Counted from the stretch's first letter, positions 18,978 through 28,087 are shown. The stretch is DNA of 57,457 nt from an uncultured Sphingomonadaceae bacterium (GCA_937995515.1 CALKJZ010000006.1:1-57457); one strand, 5' to 3'. Numbers and translations are program-made. Notes: generated from the sequence alone by a model not told the origin.

Positions 18978-20419
18978 CGACCGACATTGCTGCCTCGCTG
19001 GTCATCGGCGCGCCCGAGATCATGCTGGCCGCAGGCGCGCTGTTCCTCCTCCTCCTCGGCACGTTCCGGGGCGACCGGGCGCTCGGCGGGCTCACGGTGG
19101 GCGCCGTCATCCTGTTCGGCCTCACGGCGCTTACGCTTGTCGACGACCCGCCCGGCCGCCAGCTGGCATGGAACGGCCTCTATGTCGCCGATTCCTTCTC
19201 GACCTACCTGAAGCTCCTGATCCTCGTCGGCGCGTCGGTCTCGGCGCTTCTTGCGCTGCCGCATCTTGCGCGCCTGCAGAGCGCGCGGTTCGAATATCCC
19301 GTCCTCCTCGTGCTGGCGACACTCGGCATGTTCATGCTGGTCTCGGCCAACAACTTCATCGCGCTCTATGTGGGCCTCGAGCTCCTTGCGCTGGCCTCCT
19401 ATGTGCTCGCATCCTTCCACCGCGACAATGCGAAGTCGAGCGAGGCGGGGCTCAAATATTTCGTCCTCGGAGCCCTTGCCTCGGGCCTCATCCTGTTCGG
19501 TATCAGCTATGTCTACGGCTTTGCGGGGGCCGTCGGGTTCGAGGAGGTGGCCGCAGCGCTCCGGGCCGGCCAGTCCACAGGCGTGCTTGTCGGCCTCGTC
19601 TTCATTCTTGCCGGCCTTGCCTTCAAGGTATCGGCCGTGCCGTTCCACATGTGGACGCCCGATGTCTATGAAGGGGCGCCGACCCCGGTTGCCGCCTTCT
19701 TCGCTGCTGCGCCCAAGGTGGCAGCGGTCGGCCTTCTCGTGCGCGTGGCGATCGACGCCTTCGGCGGCATGGTCGGCCAGTGGCAGCAGATCATCGTCTT
19801 CATGAGCATCGCCTCCATGCTGCTCGGCGCCGTCGGTGCAATCGGCCAGGCCAATCTCAAGCGGCTGCTCGCCTATTCCTCGATCAACAACATCGGCTTC
19901 CTGCTCATCGGCCTTGCCGCGGCCACGCCTGCGGGCGTCTCGGCCATGCTGTTCTATCTTGCCGTCTACATGGTGATGACCCTCGGGGCGTTTCTCGTCC
20001 TCCTGGCAATGACAGATGCCGACGGACGACCGCTCGAGCGGATGGAGGACATGGCGGGCCTCGTGCAGACGCGCCCGTGGATCGCAACCGCAATGGCGGT
20101 GTTCATGTTCTCGCTCGCCGGGATCCCGCCACTGTTCGGCTTCATGCCCAAGCTTGCGATCTTCAACGCCGCGGTCGATGCGGGCCTTTATGGCCTTGCG
20201 ATCGCCGGCGTGCTGGCGACGGTGATCGCGGCCTTCTATTATCTCAGGGTGGTCAAGACGATGTTCCTCGATCCCCCAGCCTCGGCCGTGGTGGTCCCGC
20301 AGGGCCGGTTCAACCTGGCGATGATGGTCGCTGCGGCCGTCCTTGTCTCCCCGCTTGGCCTGCTGCTCATCGGCCCGCTGACCGAGGCCGGCCGGCGTGC
20401 CGCAAGCGCTCTGTTTTGA
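18974..20419 (+). CDS. nuoN: NADH-quinone oxidoreductase subunit N
   Basis: This is the third antiporter-like subunit and last gene of the complex I set, 481 residues. Landmarks are ALYVGLELLALASYVLASF with the channel Glu, SAVPFHMWTPDVYEGAPTPV with the preceding Lys, and KRLLAYSSINNIGF. The stop TGA overlaps a TTG that starts birA, so the operon continues into birA, coaX and rnj. Confidence 0.97.
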   Translation: MTTDIAASLVIGAPEIMLAAGALFLLLLGTFRGDRALGGLTVGAVILFGLTALTLVDDPPGRQLAWNGLYVADSFSTYLKLLILVGASVSALLALPHLARLQSARFEYPVLLVLATLGMFMLVSANNFIALYVGLELLALASYVLASFHRDNAKSSEAGLKYFVLGALASGLILFGISYVYGFAGAVGFEEVAAALRAGQSTGVLVGLVFILAGLAFKVSAVPFHMWTPDVYEGAPTPVAAFFAAAPKVAAVGLLVRVAIDAFGGMVGQWQQIIVFMSIASMLLGAVGAIGQANLKRLLAYSSINNIGFLLIGLAAATPAGVSAMLFYLAVYMVMTLGAFLVLLAMTDADGRPLERMEDMAGLVQTRPWIATAMAVFMFSLAGIPPLFGFMPKLAIFNAAVDAGLYGLAIAGVLATVIAAFYYLRVVKTMFLDPPASAVVVPQGRFNLAMMVAAAVLVSPLGLLLIGPLTEAGRRAASALF

Positions 20420-21141
20420 CGCCCCCGATCCTGCTCGACGAGGTCGGCTCGACCAATGCCTGGGCGCTGGCGCACGGCGGCCGCCTCGCCGATGGCCAGT
20501 GGGTGCGCGCCCGCGTGCAGACGGCGGGCCGTGGCCGGCATGGCCGGGCCTGGGCCTTCCATCCCGGCAATCTCGCCGCATCGTGCGTGCTGAGGCCGCG
20601 CCCCGGCGAGGGGCCGCCGGAGCAGGCGGGCTTCGTGGTCGCGCTTGCGTTGTTCGAAACCTGTGCGCGGCGCGTGCCGCCCGCCCGGCTGATGCTCAAA
20701 TGGCCCAACGACCTGATGCTCGATGGCGGAAAGCTCGCGGGCATCCTGCTCGAACGGGAAGGGGAGGTCGTGGTCGCAGGGGTCGGCGTGAACCTCGCCG
20801 TCGCCCCCGCCGTTGAGGGCCGCAAGACAGCAGCGCTGGGCAATGCCATGGAGGGACCGCCGCCGTCTCCGGATGCGTTCCTCGAGGATCTTGCCGCGGC
20901 GGTCGAGAGGTGGCGCATGCGCCGCATCGCGCGGGGCTTTGCCGCGGTGCGACAGGCCTGGCTCGAACGGGCGCATGCTGCCGGCACCCGGCTTGAAACC
21001 CGGGTCGGGGCGCAGCAGGTCGCCGGCCGGTTCGAAGACCTCGGCGAAGACGGGGCCCTCCTCCTTCTTGTGGACACCGGCGAGCGGCTTGTGGTCCACG
21101 CGGGCGAGGTGCATCTCGGCCCGCCGCCGCCGGCCGGCTGA
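20416..21141 (+). CDS. birA: Biotin--[acetyl-CoA-carboxylase] ligase, TTG start
   Basis: BirA activates biotin with ATP and attaches it to the biotin carboxyl carrier protein. The 241-residue protein is the short, class I form without the DNA-binding domain, so it should not act as a repressor. Motifs are DEVGSTNAWAL, the biotinyl-AMP loop QTAGRGRHGRAW, LKWPNDLML (catalytic Lys) and KLAGILLE. No ATG or GTG fits. TTG at 20416 gives a normal N-terminus and overlaps the nuoN stop as TTGA, so initiation is probably by coupling. The placement directly after nuoN is common in sphingomonads and relatives. Confidence 0.93.
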   Translation: MTPPILLDEVGSTNAWALAHGGRLADGQWVRARVQTAGRGRHGRAWAFHPGNLAASCVLRPRPGEGPPEQAGFVVALALFETCARRVPPARLMLKWPNDLMLDGGKLAGILLEREGEVVVAGVGVNLAVAPAVEGRKTAALGNAMEGPPPSPDAFLEDLAAAVERWRMRRIARGFAAVRQAWLERAHAAGTRLETRVGAQQVAGRFEDLGEDGALLLLVDTGERLVVHAGEVHLGPPPPAG

Positions 21142-21152
21142 GGGCTTGGCCG

Positions 21153-21944
21153 ATGCTGCTTGCGATCGACGTCGGCAACACCAACATCGTCTTCGCGCTC
21201 GCGCAGGGGCAGGAGATTGTCCACCGCTGGCGGATCAAGACCGATCCGGCCCGCACGGCTGATGAATATGCCGTCTGGCTGCACCAGCTGATGCAGATGG
21301 AGGGAGTTTCGCGCGAGGCGGTCTGCGAGGTCATCATCGCCTCGGTGGTGCCGCAGACCCTGTTCAACCTGCGCGGTCTCGCCCGCCGCGCCTTCCGGGC
21401 CGAACCCATGGTGGTCGGCACGCCCGAGGTGGACCCGGGCATCGAGATCCGCCTCTCCAACCCGGCAGAGGCGGGGGCGGACCGGGTGGTGAACGCGGTC
21501 GCCGCCCGCGCTTCGCACCCGGGCGCGTCGATCATCCTCGACTTCGGAACGGCGACCACTTTCGACGTCGTCTCGGCCGATGGCGCCTATGAGGGCGGCG
21601 TGATCGCGCCCGGCATCAACCTCTCGATGGATGCGCTCTACCGCGCTGCCGCCCGGCTGCCGCGGATTGCCGTCGAGCCTCCAGCCGAGGGGCTTGGGGT
21701 GATCGGCAAGGGCACGGTACATGCCATGCAGTCGGGCGTGTTCTGGGGCTATGTCGGCCTTGTCGAGGGGCTTGTCGGGCGGATCCGGGCCGAGATCGAC
21801 AACCCGGCGACCGTGATCGCAACCGGCGGGCTTGCGCCGATGTTCGCCCGGCACACGAGGGTCATCGATCACGTCGACCCCGATCTCACCATCCGCGGGC
21901 TCATCGAAATCCACGCGTTGAACGCAAGGGGCGCGGCGGCATGA
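21153..21944 (+). CDS. coaX: Type III pantothenate kinase
   Basis: CoaX phosphorylates pantothenate with ATP, the first step of coenzyme A synthesis. The 263-residue protein has the ASKHA-fold signatures: an N-terminal phosphate loop (LAIDVGNTNIVFA), GADRVVNAVAA, DFGTATTFDVV, and a C-terminal ATGGLAP adenosine segment. The type III form needs a monovalent cation and is not feedback-inhibited by CoA. It follows birA by 11 bases and ends in an ATGA overlap with the RNase J gene. Confidence 0.95.
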   Translation: MLLAIDVGNTNIVFALAQGQEIVHRWRIKTDPARTADEYAVWLHQLMQMEGVSREAVCEVIIASVVPQTLFNLRGLARRAFRAEPMVVGTPEVDPGIEIRLSNPAEAGADRVVNAVAARASHPGASIILDFGTATTFDVVSADGAYEGGVIAPGINLSMDALYRAAARLPRIAVEPPAEGLGVIGKGTVHAMQSGVFWGYVGLVEGLVGRIRAEIDNPATVIATGGLAPMFARHTRVIDHVDPDLTIRGLIEIHALNARGAAA

Positions 21945-23596
21945 GCCCGGGCGACGAGCTGCTGTTCCTCGCGCTCGGCGGCGCCGGCGAGATCGGCATG
22001 AACTGCAACCTCTACGGCTGCCGCGGCAAGTGGATCATGCTGGATCTCGGCATGACCTTCAACGACCCCTCGGCGCCCGGCGTTGACCTCATTCTCCCCG
22101 ACCTCGCCTTCATCGAGGAGCGGCGCCAGGATCTGCTCGGCGTCGTGCTCACCCATGGCCACGAGGACCATATCGGCGCGGTGCCCTATCTTGCCGCAGA
22201 CCTTGGCGTGCCGCTGTGGGCCACGCCCTTCACGGCGGGCCTCGTGCGGCGCAAGCTGGCCGAGGAGGGCGTGGCCGCTGATGTCCCGCTCAACGTGGTG
22301 CCGCTTGGCGGGGAACTGGAGCTCGGCCCGTTCCGCTGCCGCTTTGTCAGCCTTGCCCATTCGATCCCCGAGGGCAATGCCGTTGTCATCGACACGCCGC
22401 ACGGCCGCATCTTCCACACCGGCGACTGGAAGCTCGACGACCGGCCGATCATCGGCGACCCGGCAACCGCAGCCGAGCTTTCGGCCATCGGCGCCAACGG
22501 CGGCCGGGGCACGCTTGCGCTGGTGGGCGACAGCACGAACGTGTTCAACGCCGAGGCGTCCGGCTCGGAGGCGGATGCGCGCGCGGGGCTGATGCAGGTG
22601 GTGGCCGCACGCACCCGCGGGCGGGTGGTTGTCACCACCTTCGCCTCCAACGTCGCGCGGCTTGCAACGCTTGGCGAGATTGCGCGTGCATGCGGGCGGA
22701 GGCTCGCGGTCGCAGGCCGCTCGCTCGAGCGGATGATCGAGGTGGCCCGGCAGACCGGATATCTCCACGACTTTCCCGATCCCTTGCCGCTGGAGCTCGC
22801 TGCGAACGCGCGGCCCGAGACGCTGCTCATCGTCTCGACCGGTACCCAGGGCGAGCCGCAGGCTGCGCTTGCCCGCATGGCCGATGGCACCCACCCGTTC
22901 ATCCGCCTTGAACGCGGCGATCTCGTCGTCTATTCCTCGCGCTCCATTCCCGGCAACGAGGTGGCGATCGGCCGGGTGCAGAACCAGCTGGCGGCCTTGG
23001 GGGTCGATCTCGTCACCGAGCGGCAGGCGCATGTGCATGTCTCGGGCCATCCGGGCCGCCCCGAGCTTCAGACCATGTATGGCTGGATCCGCCCGAAGGT
23101 CGCTGTTCCCGTGCACGGCGAACGGCGGCACATGGAGGAGCACGCGCGCCTTGCCCGGCTCTGCCAGGTGCCGCACGCACTGGTGGCGCCCAATGGCACG
23201 GTGGTGCGGCTTGGGCCGGGCGAGCCGGAGATCGTCGGGCACGTGCCGGCCGGCCGGCTTGCGCTCGATGGCGACGTGATTTTGCCCGTCGAGGGCAGAA
23301 CGATGGCCGCCCGGCGCAAGCTGGCGCACGGCGGGCTGATGGTGGTGACCATCGCAAGATCGCCCGCCGGGCGCCTTGCCGGGGCGCCGGCCGTGGTTGC
23401 GCAGGGCGTGCCCGTGGAGCAGGAGGAGGAGGCATTCTTGGCCGAATGCCGGAGCGCGGCCGCCAAGGCTGTCGAGGCAGCCGGCTTTGCCGACGAGCGC
23501 CGGCTGATCGACGAGGTGAAGGTGGCCGTGCGGCGCGTGGCACGCAGCTGGACAGGCCGGAAGCCGCCGACCGAGGTGGCAATCATCGCGCTCTAG
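21941..23596 (+). CDS. rnj: Ribonuclease J
   Basis: RNase J is a metallo-beta-lactamase/beta-CASP nuclease with 5'-to-3' exonuclease and endonuclease activity on mRNA and rRNA. The 551-residue protein has the zinc motif THGHEDHIGAVPYL, the downstream HTGDWKLD, and the beta-CASP region with TGTQGEPQAAL and the late HVSGHPGRPEL and PVHGERRHMEEHA histidines. The C-terminal domain is complete. Together with Hfq, encoded later in this window, it belongs to the RNA-turnover equipment. Linkage to birA and coaX is typical of the group. Confidence 0.95.
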   Translation: MSPGDELLFLALGGAGEIGMNCNLYGCRGKWIMLDLGMTFNDPSAPGVDLILPDLAFIEERRQDLLGVVLTHGHEDHIGAVPYLAADLGVPLWATPFTAGLVRRKLAEEGVAADVPLNVVPLGGELELGPFRCRFVSLAHSIPEGNAVVIDTPHGRIFHTGDWKLDDRPIIGDPATAAELSAIGANGGRGTLALVGDSTNVFNAEASGSEADARAGLMQVVAARTRGRVVVTTFASNVARLATLGEIARACGRRLAVAGRSLERMIEVARQTGYLHDFPDPLPLELAANARPETLLIVSTGTQGEPQAALARMADGTHPFIRLERGDLVVYSSRSIPGNEVAIGRVQNQLAALGVDLVTERQAHVHVSGHPGRPELQTMYGWIRPKVAVPVHGERRHMEEHARLARLCQVPHALVAPNGTVVRLGPGEPEIVGHVPAGRLALDGDVILPVEGRTMAARRKLAHGGLMVVTIARSPAGRLAGAPAVVAQGVPVEQEEEAFLAECRSAAAKAVEAAGFADERRLIDEVKVAVRRVARSWTGRKPPTEVAIIAL

Positions 23597-23600
23597 CCCG

Positions 23601-23876
23601 GTGAGCTGGCTTTCCGCGCTCGCCCTCTACCTCTTGTTCTGGGTGCTCTGCCTGTTCCTCGTGCTGCCGTGGGGAGTCCGCACTGTCGAGGAAGAGGGCG
23701 GGCAGGTCCAGCCCGGCCACGCGCCAAGCGCCCCCGCGCGCCCGGCGCTCGCGCGCAAGCTGCTGTGGACCACGATCCTGTCCGCGCTGCTGTTCGGCCT
23801 GTTCTGGCTCAACTGGGAACTCGACATCGTCACTCGGGCCGATCTCGAGCGCCTGCATCCGATGCTGCGCGACTGA
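23601..23876 (+). CDS. DUF1467 family two-helix membrane protein
   Basis: The 91-residue protein has one N-terminal helix (ALALYLLFWVLCLFLVLPWGVRT in two parts), a 25-residue proline-containing loop with two acidic residues after VRTVEEEG, and a second helix before a short charged tail. This is the DUF1467 pattern found almost only in alphaproteobacteria. The function is unknown. The GTG start lies four bases after the rnj stop. The last 47 bases overlap the 3' end of the convergent GST-like gene. Confidence 0.85.
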   Translation: MSWLSALALYLLFWVLCLFLVLPWGVRTVEEEGGQVQPGHAPSAPARPALARKLLWTTILSALLFGLFWLNWELDIVTRADLERLHPMLRD

Positions 23877-24597
23877 GCCCGGCCCAGGCCGGCGGTGCGC
23901 TCACGCCTTCGGCCGGCGCCTCGGCATCGACCCGCGCGCACCAGCCATCGAGCGCCGGCCGGGCCCTGCGCAGGGCGTGCCCTTCGACCGTGCGGTCGAG
24001 CACGTTGACCATGCTGCGCACGGCAAGGTCGGCCGAGGAGAGGCGTGGCCCGGCCAGCCACGCCCGGCCGTCGAGCATCGCGTCCAGCGCGTCGTAGAGG
24101 CAGGCGAGATCGGCGACGACCGCCTCGTTCGTCTTGCGGCCAAGGCCCTGGGTGCGCGCCACCTGCAAGATCGCGCCGGGAATGGCCCGGGCCAGGAGAT
24201 GGCGCCGGAGCCCGGGCGGCTCGTGCGCGAGCAGGTCATCCACGAACCATTGCCGGTTCTGCGGCCAAGGGCGCATGGCAAGGTCGAAGAAATAGAGGCT
24301 TTCGTCCGCCCAGTCCTCGAGGATGGTGGCAAGCGCCGCATCGCGCGGGTCATCCGGGCGCAGCGGCCGTTGCGGGAAGCGGGCATCGAGATAGCGCAGG
24401 ATTTCGGTCGAATCGGCAATGGTGCGGCCCTCGTGGAGGATCACCGGAAGCTTGCCCGCCGGGTTGAGCCGGCGCACACGGCCGCGCTCGGTCAGCCGCA
24501 CCTCGACGACCGCAAACGGGATCCGCTTCAGCCGCAGCGCCCGGCGAACCTTGTCGGCGAAGGGCGAAATCTCGAACTGGAGGAGCGTGATCGTCAT
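23830..24597 (-). CDS. Glutathione S-transferase family protein
   Basis: The 255-residue protein has an N-terminal thioredoxin-like domain: TITLLQFEISPFADKVRRAL, where Ser in SPF is the likely thiol-activating residue, then LNPAGKLPVIL with the cis-proline and ADSTEILRYL with the gamma-Glu-binding pair. The C-terminal domain is helical (AWLAGPRLSSADLAV). The ATG at 24597 is preferred to one at 24609 because it overlaps the moaE stop as ATGA. The C-terminal 25 residues overlap DUF1467 on the other strand. The substrate is unknown, and its co-transcription with moaDE may be only positional. Confidence 0.85.
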   Translation of the reverse strand: MTITLLQFEISPFADKVRRALRLKRIPFAVVEVRLTERGRVRRLNPAGKLPVILHEGRTIADSTEILRYLDARFPQRPLRPDDPRDAALATILEDWADESLYFFDLAMRPWPQNRQWFVDDLLAHEPPGLRRHLLARAIPGAILQVARTQGLGRKTNEAVVADLACLYDALDAMLDGRAWLAGPRLSSADLAVRSMVNVLDRTVEGHALRRARPALDGWCARVDAEAPAEGVSAPPAWAGLSRAASDAGARDRPE

Positions 24598-25022
24598 CGT
24601 CGGTCCCATGCCCGTGCGGCTTCGATGTCGCGTTCCTGCGCGTCGACCCAGGTGCCGTCGGCCTCTTTCTTCCAGAAGGGTGCCGCCGTCTTCAGCCAGT
24701 CCATCAGGAAGGCGGCGGCCTCAAAGGCTTCCGCCCGGTGCGCGGCGGCAACGGCCACCAGCACGATCGGCTCACCGGCTTCGAGCCGGCCGTGCCGGTG
24801 CACGATCGTGGCGCCCGCAATCGGCCAGCGGGCGCGGGCCTCGGCCAGCAGCGCCGCCATCCGCCGCTCGGCCGCGCCGGGCCAGGTTTCCAGCTCCAGC
24901 ACGCCGTCGCGCACCTGCCCGGTGAATGTCACAATCGCCCCCACATGCGGCCCGAGCCGGGCAAGCCGGGCATGTTCGTTGCCGATGTCAAACGGTTCCG
25001 TGCTGATCCTTGCCTCGAACAT
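24594..25022 (-). CDS. moaE: Molybdopterin synthase catalytic subunit
   Basis: MoaE with thiocarboxylated MoaD converts cyclic pyranopterin monophosphate to molybdopterin. The 142-residue protein has the family stretch IVTFTGQVRD, the ALLAEARARWP helix, VHRHGRLEAGEPIVLVAVAAAHRAEAF (in parts) and the C-terminal lysines in PFWKKEADGTWVDA that form the active site. Its start overlaps the moaD stop by one base. No molybdoenzyme is encoded in the window. Confidence 0.95.
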   Translation of the reverse strand: MFEARISTEPFDIGNEHARLARLGPHVGAIVTFTGQVRDGVLELETWPGAAERRMAALLAEARARWPIAGATIVHRHGRLEAGEPIVLVAVAAAHRAEAFEAAAFLMDWLKTAAPFWKKEADGTWVDAQERDIEAARAWDRR

Positions 25023-25282
25023 CAGCCACCGGTGACAGGCGGGAAGATGGCGACCTCGTCGCCGGGGGCGACCTTGGCATCCCAGCCGACGAACGCCTCG
25101 TTGATGGCCGCGCGCAGGCGGCCCTGCTCGGCAAGCGCGGCCTCGTGGCCGGCCGAGCGCTTGCAGAGCCGGGCCACGAGCTCGTGGAGCAGAAGCGGCT
25201 GGTCGAGCGGCACCACTTCGTGCGCCACGCCGATCCGTTCGCGGACCCAGGCGAAATAGAGCAGCCGAACGGTCTCTGCCAT
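25022..25282 (-). CDS. moaD: Molybdopterin synthase sulfur carrier subunit
   Basis: MoaD is an 86-residue ubiquitin-fold protein whose C-terminal Gly-Gly is thiocarboxylated to donate sulfur. The sequence ends in IFPPVTGG, as required. The beginning RLLYFAWVRERIG and the AINEAFVGWDAKVAPGDEVA segment match the family. It sits between pgsA and moaE, four bases after pgsA, a known alphaproteobacterial order. Confidence 0.95.
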   Translation of the reverse strand: MAETVRLLYFAWVRERIGVAHEVVPLDQPLLLHELVARLCKRSAGHEAALAEQGRLRAAINEAFVGWDAKVAPGDEVAIFPPVTGG

Positions 25283-25286
25283 GGCC

Positions 25287-25856
25287 TCAGCGCGCTGCCA
25301 CCATGTGCCTGATGCCGGTGCGCAGATAGTCCCAGCCCGTCACCAGCGTGAGGATGGCGGCCAGCCAGAGCGCAACGAGGCCCGCCTCGCGGACGGGCAG
25401 GGCAGGAAGCCAGTGGGCCAGCGGGCGCCAGGCAATGAGCAGGCCGAGTGCCGCCAGCTGCATGGCGGTCTTCCACTTGGCAAGCTGCGAGACCGGAAGC
25501 GAGACCTGCGCAGTTGCAAGAAACTCGCGCAGGCCCGAGACCGTGATCTCCCGTAGCAGGATGATGGTGGCCGCCAGCAGGTGAAGGCCGGCAACATCTC
25601 TGTTGGCCACCAGCATGATGATGACGGTTGCCACCATCAGCTTGTCGGCCACCGGATCGAGGAAGATGCCCAGCCGCGAGACGGTGCCCTGCGCGCGGGC
25701 GAGATAGCCGTCGAGATAGTCGGTTGCCGCGGCCACCGCATAGACGAACAGCGCGCCAAGATAGCCCTGCCACGTGGCCCCCCACATCAGGAACACGAGC
25801 ACCGGGATCGCCGCGATCCGCGAGATGGTGAGCAGATTGGGGAGGCTGGACAGCAC
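25287..25856 (-). CDS. pgsA: CDP-diacylglycerol--glycerol-3-phosphate 3-phosphatidyltransferase
   Basis: PgsA makes phosphatidylglycerophosphate, the precursor of phosphatidylglycerol and cardiolipin, at the inner membrane. The 189-residue protein has the CDP-alcohol phosphotransferase motif DG-x2-AR-x8-G-x3-D-x3-D in full (DGYLARAQGTVSRLGIFLDP continuing to VADK) and several hydrophobic helices. It is the first gene of a minus-strand group with moaD, moaE and a GST-like gene, and is divergent from the nitroreductase across 49 bases. Confidence 0.95.
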   Translation of the reverse strand: MLSSLPNLLTISRIAAIPVLVFLMWGATWQGYLGALFVYAVAAATDYLDGYLARAQGTVSRLGIFLDPVADKLMVATVIIMLVANRDVAGLHLLAATIILLREITVSGLREFLATAQVSLPVSQLAKWKTAMQLAALGLLIAWRPLAHWLPALPVREAGLVALWLAAILTLVTGWDYLRTGIRHMVAAR

Positions 25857-25905
25857 CGTGCCGCCTTAGGCAATCCGGCGCCGCTCCTCAACGGAAAGGT
25901 CTGCC

Positions 25906-26577
25906 ATGCGGGTTTCAGAAGCCGTCGCCACGCGCAAGTCCATCCGCGGTTTTCTTCCCACCCCGGTCGAGCGGGAGACGATCGAGCGAGTGCTCACACG
26001 GGCCGCACGCGCGCCCTCGGGCGGCAATCTCCAGCCCTGGCACATCGATGTGGTGGCCGGCGCGCGGCTGGATGAACTCAGGGCAATCATGGCCCGGCGC
26101 GTGATGGAAGCGCCACGCGGCGAGGAGACCGAATATGACATCTACCCGAAGGATCTGCCGAGCCCCTACCGGGACTATCGCTTCCAGGTGGGCGAGGATC
26201 TCTATGGCGCCCTTGGGATCCCGCGCGAGGACAAGATGGGCCGCATGGTGTGGTTTGCCCGCAATTTCCAGTTCTTCGGCGCGCCACTTGCGATCTTCTG
26301 TTCGGTCGACCGGCGCATGGGCCCGCCGCAATGGTCCGATCTTGGCATGTATCTGCAGACGGTGATGCTGCTGCTGCGCGAGGAAGGGCTCGATTCCTGC
26401 GCGCAGGAATGCTGGGCCATCTATCCCAGGACGATCGGTGCCTTTCTCGGCCTTCCAGCCGAGCGCATGCTGTTCTGCGGCATGTCGATCGGCGTGCGCG
26501 ACCCGGACGAGCCTGCCAACCGGTTCGAGACGCGGCGCGCGCCGCTTGCCGATTTCGCGCGCTTCCACGGCATCTGA
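25906..26577 (+). CDS. Nitroreductase family flavoprotein
   Basis: The 223-residue protein belongs to the FMN-dependent NAD(P)H nitroreductase fold. The N-terminal phosphate-binding RKSIRGF and the ARAPSGGNLQPWH segment that contacts FMN are plain. A central region with MLLLREEGLDSCAQECW and a C-terminal SIGVRDPDEPANRFETRR complete it. The in vivo substrate (nitroaromatics, quinones or other) cannot be deduced. It stands alone, divergent from pgsA. The 102-base gap to lipA holds a 7-bp stem GCCTGCC/GGCAGGC at 26602-26627 without a T run. Confidence 0.88.
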   Translation: MRVSEAVATRKSIRGFLPTPVERETIERVLTRAARAPSGGNLQPWHIDVVAGARLDELRAIMARRVMEAPRGEETEYDIYPKDLPSPYRDYRFQVGEDLYGALGIPREDKMGRMVWFARNFQFFGAPLAIFCSVDRRMGPPQWSDLGMYLQTVMLLLREEGLDSCAQECWAIYPRTIGAFLGLPAERMLFCGMSIGVRDPDEPANRFETRRAPLADFARFHGI

Positions 26578-26679
26578 CCCCTGCGCCCCGAAGGCGGCGG
26601 TGCCTGCCGTCTGCCGGCATGGCAGGCGCGGCAAGCGCGCCGCATTGTGCGCTCGACGGCGGGGGCATATGTGGCAGCC

Positions 26680-27633
26680 ATGAACGCCGAAGCCGCCTCC
26701 GCCAGGGTCGTCCTCGAACGCCGCCGCAAGCCGGACTGGCTGCGCGTGCGCGCGCCGACCGGCGACGCCCTTGCCGAGACGCGCCGGCTGATGCGTCGCC
26801 TCAATCTCGCCACCGTCTGCGAGGAGGCGGCCTGCCCGAATATCGGCGAATGCTGGCAGCAGCGCCATGCGACCGTGATGATCCTCGGCGACACCTGCAC
26901 CCGCGCCTGCGCCTTCTGCAACGTGAAGACGGGAATGCCCGGCCCGGTCGACCCGCTGGAGCCGGTGCATGTGGCCGAGGCTGCTGCCGAACTGGGCCTT
27001 GCCCATATCGTGATCACCTCGGTCGACCGCGACGACCTGCCCGACGGCGGGGCCGGCCAGTTCGTGAAGGTGATCCACGCAATCCGCGCGCGCGCGCCCG
27101 GCACCACCATCGAGATCCTCACCCCCGATTTCCGCAACAAGGCGGCCGCCGCCGTCGAGGCGATTGTCGATGCGCGGCCCGATGTCTACAACCACAATCT
27201 GGAAACGGTCCCGAGGCTTTATCCGACCATCCGCCCGGGTGCGCGCTACTACCAGTCGCTCCGGCTGCTCGAGACGGTGAAGCGGCGCGATCCGTCGATC
27301 TTCACCAAGTCGGGCCTGATGGTGGGGCTTGGCGAAGAGCCGCTCGAGGTGCAGCAGGTGATGGACGACATGCGGGTCGCCGACGTCGATTTCCTCACCA
27401 TCGGCCAGTATCTTCAGCCCACGCCGCGCCACGCGGAGGTGAAGGCCTTCGTGCCGCCGCGGCAGTTCGAGGCCTATGCCGCAATCGGTCGGGCCAAGGG
27501 GTTCCTCCTGGTGGCGGCCTCGCCGCTCACCCGCTCCTCCTACCATGCCGGCGCGGATTTCGCCGCCATGCAGGCTGCGCGTGCGGCGGCCGTAAACGGC
27601 GCGATGCCCGCGCCGGATGCCCTCCGTGCCTAG
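26680..27633 (+). CDS. lipA: Lipoyl synthase
   Basis: LipA inserts two sulfurs into octanoyl groups on E2 and H proteins using a radical-SAM cluster and a sacrificial auxiliary cluster. The 317-residue protein has both sets of cysteines: auxiliary C47, C52, C58 ([12 protein letters not shown]) and radical-SAM C73, C77, C80 (CTRACAFC). The late RSSYHAG gives the conserved serine that ligates the auxiliary cluster. ATG 26680 is taken instead of GTG 26647 because it gives the normal N-terminal length. The 3' end overlaps the coq10-like gene. Confidence 0.96.
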   Translation: MNAEAASARVVLERRRKPDWLRVRAPTGDALAETRRLMRRLNLATVCEEAACPNIGECWQQRHATVMILGDTCTRACAFCNVKTGMPGPVDPLEPVHVAEAAAELGLAHIVITSVDRDDLPDGGAGQFVKVIHAIRARAPGTTIEILTPDFRNKAAAAVEAIVDARPDVYNHNLETVPRLYPTIRPGARYYQSLRLLETVKRRDPSIFTKSGLMVGLGEEPLEVQQVMDDMRVADVDFLTIGQYLQPTPRHAEVKAFVPPRQFEAYAAIGRAKGFLLVAASPLTRSSYHAGADFAAMQAARAAAVNGAMPAPDALRA

Positions 27634-28087
27634 CCACAGCGAAACCCGGACACTGCCCTGGGCGCCGCACGAGATGTTCGATCTCGTCGCCGATGTCCGC
27701 CGCTACCCGGAGTTCCTGCCCTGGGTGGCGGCGGTGCGGGTCCGCGAGAGCAGCCCGACGCTGATGGTGGCCGACATGTCAGTCGGCTTCAGATCGCTCA
27801 GGGAGACGTTCACCAGCCGCGTGACGCTCGATCGGCCCCGTCTTGTGCATGTGGACTATGTGTCGGGCCCGTTGCGGCACCTGCGCAACGACTGGCTGTT
27901 CGAGGAAACGGCAAGCGGCGCGACCATCGTGCGCTTCGACGTGGATTTCGAGTTCCGCTCGCCCTTTTTCCAGAAGCTTGCCGGGCTGTTCTTCCAGGAG
28001 GCGTTCCGGCAGATGGTGGGCAGCTTCGAGCGGCGCGCCACGCAGCTCTATGGCCGCAGCAGCCTGAGCGCGACCAGCGTTGCCTGA
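27626..28087 (+). CDS. Coq10/RatA-type START-like protein
   Basis: The product is a 153-residue polyketide-cyclase/START-fold protein of the type annotated as ubiquinone-binding protein (Coq10) or ribosome-association toxin RatA. It shows the family N-terminus [30 protein letters not shown], then the [12 protein letters not shown] and [14 protein letters not shown] strands. GTG 27626 is chosen since homologues begin a few residues before HSE. ATG 27617 is possible. Next to lipA and with a complete complex I in the genome, a role in quinone handling is more likely than toxicity, but this is inference. The 3' end overlaps cinA on the other strand by 40 bases. Confidence 0.85.
   Translation: MPSHSETRTLPWAPHEMFDLVADVRRYPEFLPWVAAVRVRESSPTLMVADMSVGFRSLRETFTSRVTLDRPRLVHVDYVSGPLRHLRNDWLFEETASGATIVRFDVDFEFRSPFFQKLAGLFFQEAFRQMVGSFERRATQLYGRSSLSATSVA

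Noticed and set aside
26602-26627. Stem GCCTGCC/GGCAGGC as a nitroreductase terminator
   Set aside because: The loop is 12 bases and there is no T run, so it is too weak to list as a terminator.
27617-28087. Coq10/RatA-like protein as a toxin of a toxin-antitoxin pair
   Set aside because: No RatB-like partner gene is next to it. The place after lipA and the family in alphaproteobacteria point to quinone-related function.
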